Notes: generated by a model not told the origin, from the sequence alone. A DNA stretch of 64,000 nt from Undaria pinnatifida (GCA_012845835.1 JABAKD010000016.1:24852553-24916552), one strand, 5' to 3'; numbered from the stretch's first letter, positions 36,370 to 46,522 are shown. Numbers and translations: made by a program.

Positions 36370-37458
36370 TTGCTCATCATCATGGGCGAATACAACGGCA
36401 GCACTTTACTCGCCCACGCCATTAAAGGATTAAAGGCGTTTGATGGGCGCAGCCCTGAAAAGTCTCGACATTGGTATAATCGATTCGCGGTTGTAATTGG
36501 AGTATCCAGACGCGATATCGCTAACCTTATTATAGGGTATCCTCCACCGACCGAAGCGACAGCCGGTACGGGATCGTCACCAGCACTCGCACAAGAAATC
36601 GCAGCTTACGAAAGGGCAAGTCAAGGTCTGTACGCCATGTTTTTCCTAATAAAGGAGAAACCAGCATCTCTACTTGTACTCAAGCACAAGGATGAGACTG
36701 GGACGACCGGCGACCGACAAAACGCCCTAAAAGAGCCTGTCTCGAAGTACAACAAGGTCACTGACGAAGTGATCTGGGCGAAAATGGACAAGCTCGTCAA
36801 CTCCAACACGAAACAAGAAGAAGATCCGGACTCCTACTTTATAGAAGAGGCACTCGCGCGCTCTGAGCTCGAGAAGATGAGCGAGACGATATACGACCGC
36901 AGATTCAAGGACATCTATGTACAAGGGCTTACTTCGGAGAACAAGAACATCACGATGATGATGTACCAAGACCCGACTTTCGACATCGATCAGATGCAAA
37001 GCACAATGCGCCATCTTTATTTGGTTGCTCTTTCGCGCAACGGCGACACCAAGATTGCTGGTCGTGGCAAAGCCATGACTGCGGCATGGACTTGCAGTCA
37101 TTGCGGAAAGCAAAGACACTGCGCCTGCAACTGCTGGAATAGGAAAGACGACAACGACAACAAGTCCACTGGCGCCTACAACAAGCAGAAGAACAGAGAA
37201 GCTGCTCACGACAAGGGATCATCCAACGTTGGAGCTGAGCACAAGTGGTGTTCTGTACACAAGACTACAAGCAAGGAGCACCACGCCCACCGCGGAGTGG
37301 ACGCGCCCACACTGCCTCTGCTGTACAAGGCGCGATCGCACGCCCCAACGACGACAAAAATCCGTCCCTCAAAGTTCGACTATGGTTTCGAAGAGAGGTC
37401 CATGTTAACAGGGCTGCCAGCTGGTAGCGGGAAACAGGGGTTATCACCCCAATGGTAG
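36370..37458 (+). CDS. Copia gag (362 codons)
   Basis: Structural protein of a second Copia element, uninterrupted for 362 codons; translation may begin at the Met of MGEYNGSTLL. Landmarks are FDGRSPEKSRHWYNRF, KEEDPDSYF-type helical gag core from about residue 120 to 220, and one intact zinc knuckle, CSHCGKQRHCACNC (C-x2-C-x4-H-x4-C), near residue 240. After it come WCSVHKTTSKEHHAHRG and a basic tail. The gag of the 29-34 kb element is a different family. An intact frame here but broken protease and integrase after it suggests relatively recent decay. Confidence 0.8.
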   Translation: MLIIMGEYNGSTLLAHAIKGLKAFDGRSPEKSRHWYNRFAVVIGVSRRDIANLIIGYPPPTEATAGTGSSPALAQEIAAYERASQGLYAMFFLIKEKPASLLVLKHKDETGTTGDRQNALKEPVSKYNKVTDEVIWAKMDKLVNSNTKQEEDPDSYFIEEALARSELEKMSETIYDRRFKDIYVQGLTSENKNITMMMYQDPTFDIDQMQSTMRHLYLVALSRNGDTKIAGRGKAMTAAWTCSHCGKQRHCACNCWNRKDDNDNKSTGAYNKQKNREAAHDKGSSNVGAEHKWCSVHKTTSKEHHAHRGVDAPTLPLLYKARSHAPTTTKIRPSKFDYGFEERSMLTGLPAGSGKQGLSPQW

Positions 37459-37489
37459 CGGCAGCAGGGGTGTCCACCCCAACAGTGAC

Positions 37490-38220
37490 AGGTTCACGAT
37501 TATTGTGGACAGCGGTGCGTCGGACCACTTGATAGACGAGGAGCTGGTTTCAAGACTGCGGAAAAGCATGAGGGATTACAAGAAGCTAAAAGACCCATTG
37601 TGACCAACGGGAACAAGAAGGTATTCGCAACAGCAAAAGGCACCATCTGGAGATACATCGTTGACCAGTCTGGCAAGCGTGTTCCTGTTCGCATCTCGGC
37701 CTTGTTCGCACCTAGACTGGGACGCAATGTCTTCTCGTCTATCAAAGCAATGCGATCAGGGGTGAGCACTATCATCGAGACGGGAAACCCCCGCTTGCTG
37801 TTCGACAGCGGCCCTTCGCTTCCGATAACCCAACACCCACAGGACAAGAGCGTGTGCTCTTACGACGCATTTCTTCGCACCCTAGGTAACGCGGCTGATA
37901 CGTGATCAACGCCTGCTGTAGTTCCTGCGGCACAGGCAAGAAACGACGCCAATCGAGGCGATCGCATCTCCAAAGATATCCAAGAATTCTGCTCGAACTC
38001 CAGCATGGCCATGGAGCACACCACGACGGTAACGCCCCAACTGAAGAGGGTGTTCCACGCGCGGTATGGACAGAATCTTGAGACCCAAATGGAATGCACA
38101 CCAATCGGCGGAAACAACACGCCTGAAGAGGCTACTGTCACGGAGACTGAGCGCCAACATGCGCAAATCCCGGACATCGCGCCCGAGAAAGCCATTGTCA
38201 ATGAGACGGAGCGCCTTTGT
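37490..38220 (+). pseudogene. Copia protease and integrase remnants
   Basis: Protease: IIVDSGASDHLIDEELVSRL at 37500-37560 has the catalytic DSG. A frame change near 37597 leads to TNGNKKVFATAKGTIWRYIV and LFAPRLGRNVFSSIKAMRSG, the rest of the protease/pre-integrase. After a stop at 37903, a segment (about 37970-38110) reads IQEFCSNSSMAMEHTTTVTP with QLKRVFHARYGQNL, a decayed version of the Copia integrase ending (EHTTTGTPQQNGV.ER.G.TL). The integrase core between them is missing. Confidence 0.7.
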
Positions 38221-38235
38221 GTGCTAGGCTAGGCT

Positions 38236-38946
38236 ATGCTACACTACTACGAGAACAACCTTCTGGACGAGGAAAAGTATTCGACAACAGCCGGAGCGTC
38301 ATCGACGGGAGATGGAGCACCCTCATCAGGAGAGAAAGCGTCATCATCACCAGAGATTGGAGAATCGTCATCAACAGTTGGAGCACTACCGCAAGAATTT
38401 GAGGTATCTTTGTCAGGAGTTACACCTACTATTACGCCCGGGGACGCACAGCTACTACAGCTGGGGCCGCACCGGATGTACCGCATCGCGAGATCGCCAG
38501 TACGAGACCCCATCCAAGCGTCGTGGGTATCTTCGACAACACGCACGGGACAGAAGCATCGCGGACAAAGCTACCGACCACGTGTGTGGAGTTCTGCTAC
38601 ACCGAAAGAGACCCGTTTCGGATCTCGGAGGAGGATAACCGGGTGATTAAATTCCCCAACGACATACTAAGATGCCATCCACTTCACGGATCAGCATCGC
38701 CTGGAATCACCGGTACCGGAACTACCGGAGCTGGAATCATTGAAGCATCTTCGCATGGGATTTTCGGAGCAACGTCATCTGGTTCACCATCACGCATCAG
38801 AGGGACTGCAACCTGGATAATTGGAGCAACTTCATCTTGGATCACCGGAGCATCAGCTGGACCTTTTTGTAGAATCCTGCCGAAGGTAGCACTACCGACC
38901 GAGAGGTCGAGAGGCTTGAAAAGTGTAGACGATAAGTGCTTGACAT
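38236..38946 (+). pseudogene. Copia integrase-to-RT linker remnant
   Basis: Ser/Gly/Glu-rich frame (GASSTGDGAPSSGEKASSSP) typical of the low-complexity linker after integrase. It is followed by a repetitive stretch at 38695-38870 built on GGAATCACCGGA and TTCATCTTGG units. No reverse transcriptase follows. Confidence 0.45.
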
Positions 38947-39043
38947 GAATTTCATGGTACGACACCAGCAGGGATCGAGATACTACGACAGCATTTTCCC
39001 GACATCTGCGTGCACACAAAACATGCACTCCCGAGACACTTGC

Positions 39044-39109
39044 ATAAACACGTGTTGTCGGAAAGGACGCAACACCTGGTTCCGCTGCAGTGTGCGTCTC
39101 GGTTGCACC
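39044..39109 (-). pseudogene. Relic of cysteine-module exon W3
   Basis: Reads GCNRDAHCSGTRCCVLSDNT plus a cysteine on the minus strand, same 66-base length and phase as the exon at 6262-6327. By eye 12 of 66 bases differ. Similarity carries on into the intron (TGCATGTTTTGTGTGCACGC against TTCAATTTTTTTGTGCATGT). The donor reads GCAAGT rather than GTAAGC. All six cysteines of the module are kept. Confidence 0.7.
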
Positions 39110-39182
39110 CTTGTCATACATAGGTCACGACTAGCTATTACTAGTCACGACTGGCTAGTCACGACGAGCACTAGTTAGTAGC

Positions 39183-39640
39183 GTCACGCAGCATCCGAGG
39201 GATGGAGGGCATTCGATACCATGTACTCGGTTATGACACAGTTTCCGAATTGTCGTTCGTACATGTCGCATGCTTTGAGCCCTTCCATTGGCTCAAAACT
39301 TACGAGATCTTGCAGGCGTTGGCCCAGATATAAAATTAAGCTGCGGATGGTGATAACCAAGAAGTGAATAGTTCGATCAATCTAGCAATCGAGGCCTGAA
39401 ACACGAGGACAGCGCCTGTCCAAGACCAAGTGCAATCCACGTAAACCTTGAAGAAGGCACGCACAGCTTGCTGAAGATTTTGATACTGTTTCACTGCTGT
39501 GAGGTTTTTGTAGGCTACTCTGGACCCATGTTGATAGCTGCGAATATAGGTGACACACATACGCGTTTCCACCGGGTAGTATATTCGTTTGTCACCGGCT
39601 GAGTTGATTTGTACCACAAACCAGCCATCAAACAAACGAA
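39183..39640 (-). CDS. Candidate C-terminal exons of an unknown gene
   Basis: Two overlapping pieces look protein-like. The first, up to 39541 after the acceptor ATTCGCAG, reads YQHGSRVAYKNLTAVKQYQN through VRAFFKVYVDCTWSWTG and IARLIELFTSWLSPSAA, then stop at 39336. The second, ending at a stop at about 39183, reads LGQRLQDLVSFEPMEGLKAC with DMYERQFGNCVITEYMVSNA and LHPSDAA; it could begin at the acceptor CCGCAG at about 39344. Whether they are alternative ends, spliced exons or decayed DNA is not decidable here. No family recognised. A retroelement-derived origin is possible. Confidence 0.3.
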
Positions 39641-39769
39641 TAGCACATCAACCACTAAATTAGTTGTCAGCTATTCATTGGTCAACAATGAAGTGACTCG
39701 CCAACAGAGAAACGCGCTACGGAGCGACTAACCACACAATCCACTGCCTTCATGGTGACTACCAGTGTA

Positions 39770-39870
39770 TTGTAATATGGACTCTGCGGTCCACTAGTAT
39801 CTATTTGATTCGTAGTCACTGCCATGAGTACAATAAATGTTTTTGTCTAAATGCAGAGAAATACAACCAT
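39770..39870 (-). repeat. Family B end fragment
   Basis: ATTGTAATATGGACTCTGCG, GTCCACTAGTATCTATTTGA and the TCACTGCCATGAG region match, inverted, the right ends of the family B copies near 17480-17555 and 21400-21460. Confidence 0.6.
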
Positions 39871-39875
39871 GTATG

Positions 39876-41513
39876 ACGTAGCTTTCATTCATTCCCCCCC
39901 ACCTCCTCAACCGCCCACTCTTTCCCCACCACCCGCACGATTGCCTACACCTAGCACCACGCGTATAGCAAGCCCCTACATTTATGTTTAATACGCGCGG
40001 TCAGAGTATCACACACAATCTTGCAATAACGAGTTTAGTCCACATATTTGATCTCACAGCTAAAGTGTATTTTTACATTATATGTGACCTGAACCTCTTG
40101 AAAACCCGTTCTACCCCTCCCGCTCCCCCCCCCTTTTCTTTTTCCCGCTCTCTCTTGCTCAAACGCCCCACCCAATTTCGAAATTCGCCAGAGAAATAAA
40201 CGCTTCCACGCACTGGATATCACCTCGTTATCTATCTAGAGCCATCCATGCCGCTGCTGCAATTCCCACACACACACCCCGCCCCCAACGCCGCCTCCTT
40301 CCCCACCACCGGCACCATCGCCTAGGCCTAGCACCACGCGTACAGCAAACCCCTACATCTATGCGACCTGAAGCCCACCCCCTCCCCCCCCCCACCCCCC
40401 GCCCCCCACCTCCCCACCCCCCCCCCATCCCCACCCCCTTGAGCACTCCGCCCTCTACTCACTGGTTGTACGGCTTACAGGATATACATGATAAACTGGT
40501 GCATTATTTCCAAAATCCGTCTTTTTTATCCCCTTAAAAAAATGTGTAGTTCCCACGCACAGATTGTGCTGCCCCCCTCCCGCCCAATGATAAACTGGTG
40601 AATTATTTCCAAAACCGTCAGATTTATCCCATTGAAGGATTAATAGTTTCCACGCACAAATTGAGCTGCCCCGCCCACCCCCCCCCCCCTCCCCACCCCC
40701 CCCACCCCCGCTCCATTCTGATCAAAACCAGGCCCCCACGTCCTTAAAAACTCCGCCCTCCCCTCACCGGTTATTCGACTTACAGGATTCACCACGCGTA
40801 AAACAAACCCCTACATCTATGCGACCTGAAGCGCCCCACCCCACCTCCCCCCCCCCACCTCCCCACCCCTCCCCCCATCCCCAACCCCCTCGAGCACTCC
40901 GCCCTCTACTCACTGGTTGTACGGCTTACAGGATATACATGATAAACTGGTGCATTCTTTCCAAAATCCGTCTTTTTTATCCCCTTAAAAGAATGTGTAG
41001 TTTCCACCCACAGATTGTGCTGCCCCCCTCCCGCCCAATGATAAGCTGGTGCATTCTTTCCAAAACCGTCAAATGTATCCCCTTGAAGGATTAATAGTTT
41101 CCACGCACAAATTGAGCTGCCACGCCCATCCCCCCCCCCTCCCCACCCCCCCCACCTCCGCTCCCTTGTGATCAAAATCAGGCCCCCGCGTCCTTCAAAA
41201 CTCCGCCTCACCCCCCTCACCGGTTATTCGACTTACAAGATTCACTTGAGAAAAAGATACATTTCCCTTCACAGCTGTCAGATTTTGTCCCCCTCAGAAA
41301 CGGGTTTTATAGTTTCCGCGCACAGACTGCCTAACATCACTCTGTTGACCCTGATAGCTACACTGTAGTTGTGAGGGGAGTCGCCGACCTATATCCTTAA
41401 TGAGGACACACAACCCGTAATACGCGCGATCGGAGTATCACACACAGCGTGCAAATATGAGTTTCGGCAAAATCTTCGATCTCACAGCGGGAGTGTATTT
41501 TAGGTCTTATAAT
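39876..41513 (-). repeat. Dispersed G-rich repeat family A, copy 3
   Basis: Inverted relative to copy 1. The right end is GTATTTTAGGTCTTATAAT at 41513, abutting a TA-flanked transposon. The left part is truncated: the segment equivalent to 1175-1645 of copy 1 is missing. It contains an internal direct duplication of about 451 bases: CCCTCTACTCACTGGTTGTA occurs at 40451 and 40902, with the following 220 bases near-identical. Many C tracts, no coding. Confidence 0.8.
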
Positions 41514-42669
41514 AGAGTGTTTGCGAAAGTACGTTTTTAGAAATTTACTTTTTCAAAAATTGTCCCGAAGGCAATATTTGCGGTAAATTTTTGAAAAAAA
41601 GGCAAAAATGTACTTTGTCGAAGGTAGGTTTTGATCAAAAGTTACGGTAAATTTTGTCTCTCTGTTTCATTGGCCTACAATACACCGATCATTTGTCCGA
41701 GGCAGAACGCCTCTGCAAGGGTCTATAGCGCCCCAACCACGGGGCAAACAGGACAAGCACCGCTGTTTGCACAGCAGCAGTACAAGCAACGAACGCACGG
41801 AGGATGGAGAGGGTAGTACCTTGAGCACGACGCACAGGCGTAACATCAGAGATATGCAGCAGGCCGGTGATGAACCGTCTGTTGCTGCCCTCTGCGTCCG
41901 TGACCAGCGCTTGCTGCAAGCTGTGGTGAACTTCTCGCAGCTGGCGGAGTCGAACGCACGCACGCGGAGAGGAGCCTCAACGCAGAGAGCGACACCACGC
42001 GCCTTGATTGCGGCTATCGTGTGCCGCATCTGGCAAGATAGGACTCGTATCGGTCCATCTGTGCGACAGCAGCCACCGCGCTTCTCCAACATCACCGCGA
42101 CTGAAGCGTGGCATGACTTTTGGTTTAGGGCAGAGGAGCGGAAACTCCTCTGCCCTAAACAGCTGCGTGCAGATTCTTCGCAGGGTGGTGCTTCGCAATA
42201 ACAGGTCCACGTTACGTGGGGAAACTGCGCTTCGCCTTCCCTTCCGTCGCATGAGGAAGGCGTTGCTCTGCTTGTAGCACGTGCAATGAGGTAGTCCCTG
42301 CTCACAAGGTGTTTTTACGCGCGAGACAGACCGCCATACCTCTAATTTGTAGTCTGTTGGGTGCTTGCATGTACCGTGTTCCAGGTACTGCTTGCTGCAC
42401 CTGAAACGAGAGGCTCGAGACTGGAGTACGTACAACGAGTACTCGTTTCGTATAGTACTATAGAGCAGTAACTCGCACTGCTGCTGCTGTACTCGTACGT
42501 ATATTACAATCGCGCACATCCCCGTTTCCCTTCTAAATTTCGGAGGCGTCGCCTGCAGGATTTTGTTTACCGCTAGCGCAAACACACCAAAAACTCGGTG
42601 GGAAGGCAATTTACTTTTTTTAGCGGAAGGCAAGTAAATTTTTAGAAACGTATTTTCGCAAACACTCTA
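41513..42669. mobile_element. Non-autonomous DNA transposon, TA target duplication
   Basis: 1153 bases (41515-42667) with inverted ends GAGTGTTTGCGAAAGTACGT (left) and the complement of GAGTGTTTGCGAAAATACGT (right); similarity continues for about 40 bases through AAATTTACTT. It is bounded by TA at 41513-41514 and 42668-42669, the signature of Tc1/mariner-like or pogo-like insertion. Interior frames (such as 42305-41667 minus) show no transposase motifs, so it is non-autonomous or carries unrelated captured sequence. Confidence 0.8.
42123..42160. repeat. Perfect 16-bp hairpin inside the transposon
   Basis: GTTTAGGGCAGAGGAG, six-base loop CGGAAA, then CTCCTCTGCCCTAAAC. No mismatches. Not followed by a T run. 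Confidence 0.9.
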
Positions 42670-42849
42670 ATTTGCGGGGAATCTCGTTTGCTAGTTCCCA
42701 TCGGTGTGTTTCTAACTTTGGGTTCCTAACTTTCCACCATAAGTACCAGGGAACGTTGCAAGGGATGTTGCGAGGAACGTTACTATATGACGGTGTGTCG
42801 GAAAGTACAACCCGTAGAGTACATCTGCTCGTAATATGGGCATTGCGCG

Positions 42850-43060
42850 GTATTGATCGGGTGCCGGTAAACCCCACATTGATCACTCCCTACACCTTCT
42901 CCTCTCCTACTTTTCTACTTCTCTCCTTCGTTTCCATGTTTTAGTCACATAAGCGCCACTTATAACCTATATTTTTTCTTCTTCAAGACTGATCCTAACA
43001 GACACTTTGGTGACATCTCTGCAACTCTAAGCACTGAGACAGAGCCTCAAGATGTGTCAG
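42850..43060 (-). repeat. Family B fragment, inverted
   Basis: Reverse complement contains AGAGTTGCAGAGATGTCACC and AAAGTGTCTGTTAGGATCAG, then TGGCGCTTATGTGACTAAAAC and a purine-rich tail, matching 16975-17130. It lacks the GGCAGCCCGTCC half. Confidence 0.7.
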
Positions 43061-43092
43061 TATTTCAGGTCATTAGCGTCACGCATTAATTT

Positions 43093-43428
43093 ATGTATCT
43101 ACTGGCACCACACAACGGTATCCCGCTGAGTTTGCCAAGCGTTTCCGATAAGTTCGAGGTAAGGATCTGCACTTCATCGAGTGCGCAGGAATTTTGGAAT
43201 TGTGTTCAAGGAGCAAGATCAGCCTCGACACAGCAGAGGCATCGCATCCACGAGTACACCAAGTACATCTCAGGGATATTTTCGAGAGAGGAAACTGCCT
43301 CACGGTTTTTTCCGGACACGTCGCCGGCTGCAGTGCCGCCCGCGACCGCCCCGACGCCCTCAGCTGATATTCAGGAAATTGAGGTATTCGTAGGGCGAGC
43401 GAAGAAACATTTACAGGAGACTCTTTAA
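43093..43428 (+). CDS. Hypothetical 111-residue frame
   Basis: Reads MYLLAPHNGIPLSLPSVSDK to a stop at 43426, with a proline/alanine-rich patch (PDTSPAAVPPATAPTPSADI) and a charged end (EIEVFVGRAKKHLQETL). The composition is protein-like, but no family, splice signals or neighbours support it. Confidence 0.25.
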   Translation: MYLLAPHNGIPLSLPSVSDKFEVRICTSSSAQEFWNCVQGARSASTQQRHRIHEYTKYISGIFSREETASRFFPDTSPAAVPPATAPTPSADIQEIEVFVGRAKKHLQETL

Positions 43429-43721
43429 CACAATCAAGCAAGAGTGTTTGCAGCTAACTGCGACTACCATTGGTACAGTTTGCGGTTGTAGCACCTCCCG
43501 CTCATGCCCTACAGGTGGTGACAAAACACCCGCAGCTTACTTGTTCCCCGTTACTTATTGTTGGTGTAGAACGCCCGAAATGAGTCATGATTAATCAAAG
43601 CGGGCGGGAAAACTTTGCGTGCAACGTAACGGTATCGTTTCATTTGCAGCGTTTGCATCAAGAACCCCTGCATGTGGACCCTTCGGTACTATTAATAGGC
43701 GATGTTGTATTCTTGACATAC

Positions 43722-43784
43722 TTGAGCACTTGCCGTCCGCCTTGCAGTAAAGTTCGCCAGTGCAGTCTTGGTCAGTCGCGCAAG
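43722..43784 (-). pseudogene. Relic or distant exon of the cysteine-module family
   Basis: Minus strand: after the acceptor AACATGTAG it reads ACATDQDCTGELYCKADGKC plus S and ends before GTATGT. 63 bases, phase 1-1, exactly the length of W2, with the same CTTGC start. The first C of the CC pair is replaced by Tyr (LYC), so one disulfide partner is missing. No linker exon found downstream. Confidence 0.65.
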
Positions 43785-43959
43785 CTACATGTTGGGGGTA
43801 AAGACAGAGACGTGAATTGGCAGCAAAAGGAGAAACATACGCATTCAGTAAACCACCGTACATAATTCAATGGCTACGTAGCAGAGACAGTAGCAGGGTC
43901 AGCTTGATCTCGCCCATGACAACGACGCCAAAGGCGACTCCGAGCGAATACTGTTGTAT

Positions 43960-44061
43960 TGTGATCGACGGTCTCAATGTTTCATGACCACAGCAGTAAA
44001 TCTTGTTTTCGTCGTCATCTGGACACTGTGCGAACCTACATGCTATACCACATACTCCCAA
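43960..44061 (-). pseudogene. Possible further cysteine exon
   Basis: After the acceptor GTGGTATAG the minus strand reads ACRFAQCPDDDENKIYCCGH and then ETLRPS, again in phase 1 and starting with AC. The spacing before CC is longer than in the other modules and no clear donor follows. It lies about 180 bases upstream of the 43784 exon on the same strand. Confidence 0.35.
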
Positions 44062-44667
44062 GCCGGCTGCAGGATGGCATGTAGCGGTTTCATTGCTCTG
44101 CCAGACGGAATCAAACGTCTACGTGACGTAACATCTGACTTACTGTTGCCACACGCCAGGTTTAAGGTCATACGAACACGTACTTGACGAATCAACTCGT
44201 TAGCTTCGTGAGTATGTTTTCACTTGACATCAAAAGCTCGTCATATTAGAGTCGTTTGGGCACTTTCCAGCCCGAACTCGCCACGTATGCCTCCTGGGTC
44301 AGCAAGAGCGTCGCTGATGCATTCGCAAGCGTCCGAAGGCATCTCTCCGGCGGCGAGAGTTGCCTCGTCAGTCCCTATCTTAGATGATACAGAAAGGGCA
44401 AAGGAGGTATAAGCGCAAGGGGAGACACTTCCCGTGTTCGCTCCATGTAGTCAGTAATTGGTTCCAGGCCTCATACGCTACAATCTCCGGGATGGAGGTG
44501 AATGCGGCTGCATTCCGGAAAGAAATGCGCCCTCTAAGAGCGATGTATGCGGTAAAATGCTGCAGTTTGATCAACGGCATCACTCGGCAATCTTATGATG
44601 ACAGACAGCATGACGCTATGTCGACCGATCGGTGTTCGCCATGTATCGTGTCATGAGCACGTGCACA

Positions 44668-44885
44668 CGGGTACGGGTTATTATAAAAATGAAAAAACAC
44701 GCCAGCTGTGAGATCCAACATATCGTCGAAACTCATCTTTGCACGCTGTGTGTGATACTCCGATCGCGCGTAGTACGGGTTGTTTGTCCTCATTAAGGAT
44801 ATAGGTCGGCGACTCCCCTTGCAACTGCAGTGTAGCTATCAGAGTCAACAGCGTGATCTTAGTCAGTCTGTGCGCGGGTACGGGT
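44668..44885 (+). repeat. Family A terminal fragment with flanking direct repeats
   Basis: Matches the first 200 bases of copy 1 (TTATAAAAAT, GCCAGCTGTGAGATC, TATAGGTCGGCGACTCCCC, CAGTCTGTGCGCGG). CGGGTACGGGT occurs at 44668-44678 and again at 44875-44885, bounding the fragment. Confidence 0.75.
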
Positions 44886-45407
44886 CATTACATTGTTTCC
44901 GTGCGCAGAATAAAATGGCTGAATGTCTTTCTGTCCGCCTGTTGGCATCGGTACTAGCTAGCACTCTGGCAAGTGAACCAGTTGCCTACGTGAGATTGCC
45001 CCCTTGGTTGGAGTTGTTGTTACCTCGCAAATATGAGTCCATGGTAACCAGACACACTCAGTCTGGAGTGGAAGAATACCCGAGGACAAAGTTCAACAAT
45101 CTATAAAAGAATGCACGTTAATATAATATCTCAAGCAAGTCGTACACCCGCCACGAAAACGATTCAAGTCAAATACTCCGTAAGAATTAAGTGTACGTTC
45201 GTACCAGGCCAATAGTGGCCCATACGTACCAGGCGGAAAATAATGTCGACGTTCAAGACCCACAGCCGCAGCTGAAACCGACTACACTGCATGCCACCAA
45301 GAAGAAACCAACAAATAACGTGCAAATCTGCAGCGGGAAACATGGGAGGAAAACAAATAACGAGGCAACAAGAAAACGAGCAAGGGTATCACCAAACATC
45401 AAAATAG

Positions 45408-45640
45408 TACATAACTCCAGCTGTCACACATCGAACATTTCTTGGAAACTCATCGTTGCAAGCTGTGTGTGATACTTCAGTCACGCATATACCTTTAGGT
45501 GTGTGTCCTCAGCAACGGATGTCGGTTATCCACTCCCCTTAGAACAACAGTTTGTACCAGAGGTTCATCAGGTTGATGTCAATCAATCAATCTGTGCACG
45601 GAAACTACATTACCAGTTTTGAGCAGCACATAATTTGACG
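45408..45640 (+). repeat. Family A terminal fragment, diverged
   Basis: CATAACTCCAGCTGTCACAC, ATCGTTGCAAGCTGTGTGTG, TCGGTTATCCACTCCCCTTA and CAATCTGTGCACGGAAACTA follow the same order as copy 1 with many changes. Confidence 0.6.
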
Positions 45641-45751
45641 GCTATGGAATGCACCATTATATTATGCATACCTCGTATACGTAGTCGTATAAGTATGACC
45701 GGCAAGGGAAAGGAGAGGGAATTCAAGGTGGGGAGGGTAGGGGGGGGAGGG

Positions 45752-46522
45752 GGCGCTTAACTTGTGCATAGCCGCAGTCGCATGGCTATGGACCCTCGCA
45801 TACCTACTAGACGGAGCACATCGGGTTCTCACCAACCAGGCAGACATTGCTTGCACCAAGCGTGAAGCCGTGAGGTATTCAGCAAGTCGCACGAAGGGTG
45901 AACTGCATCCTCCCGAAAACCGCTCGTGAGACGGAGTTCGGCTCCTTATGCCTACTTTCTTGATGCTTGATAACAGCGACCATTAAATTACTTTTTTTTT
46001 CTGGTGTGACTACTCCAGCGAGATCAATGGTACTACTGGGCGAGTACAGGGGGAACAGGTGTCGCATAGGTGAACAGGAGCTTACTGCACGCGTGATGCT
46101 AGTAGGCGATCGTAGGGGCACTGGGGAGGGCGAGGGGGGTAGATCATTGAAATTTGAAGATTGTATAAGTGAATTGGAGCTACTGCAAGGATACCTAAAA
46201 AAATGAAGAGACGACATCACCTGTCGGGCGAGTGTCGGGTAGTGTTAATTACTCTGGCAGGTTTTGATTATATGGTGTGGCGCAGGGGGTAGGAGAGGGT
46301 GGGGGGTGTACGCAGTTTGTGCATGGCCGTGATCGTATGGCCATAAACCCTCGCATCCTTATTGTCCCAGGACGGAGAACGTCGGGTTTTCACCAACTAG
46401 GCAGACATTGCTTGCACAAAGCGCGAAGCGCCGTGCAAAGTTCGGCGAGTCGCATGAAGGACGAACTGCATCCTTTCAAGAACCTCTCGTATGATCGACT
46501 TCGGCACACCGTGCCTACTTTC
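45752..46522. repeat. Direct repeat pair, about 210 bases each
   Basis: 45760-45960 and 46312-46522 share GACCCTCGCAT/AAACCCTCGCAT, CAGACATTGCTTGCAC, GAACTGCATCCT and GCCTACTTTCT in order, about 555 bases apart. The spacer holds a G-rich patch. No protein recognised. Confidence 0.6.

Noticed and set aside
41667-42305. Transposase in the TA-flanked element
   Set aside because: The 212-codon minus frame has no DDE/DDD spacing, helix-turn-helix or other transposase features, and the opposite strand is equally open.
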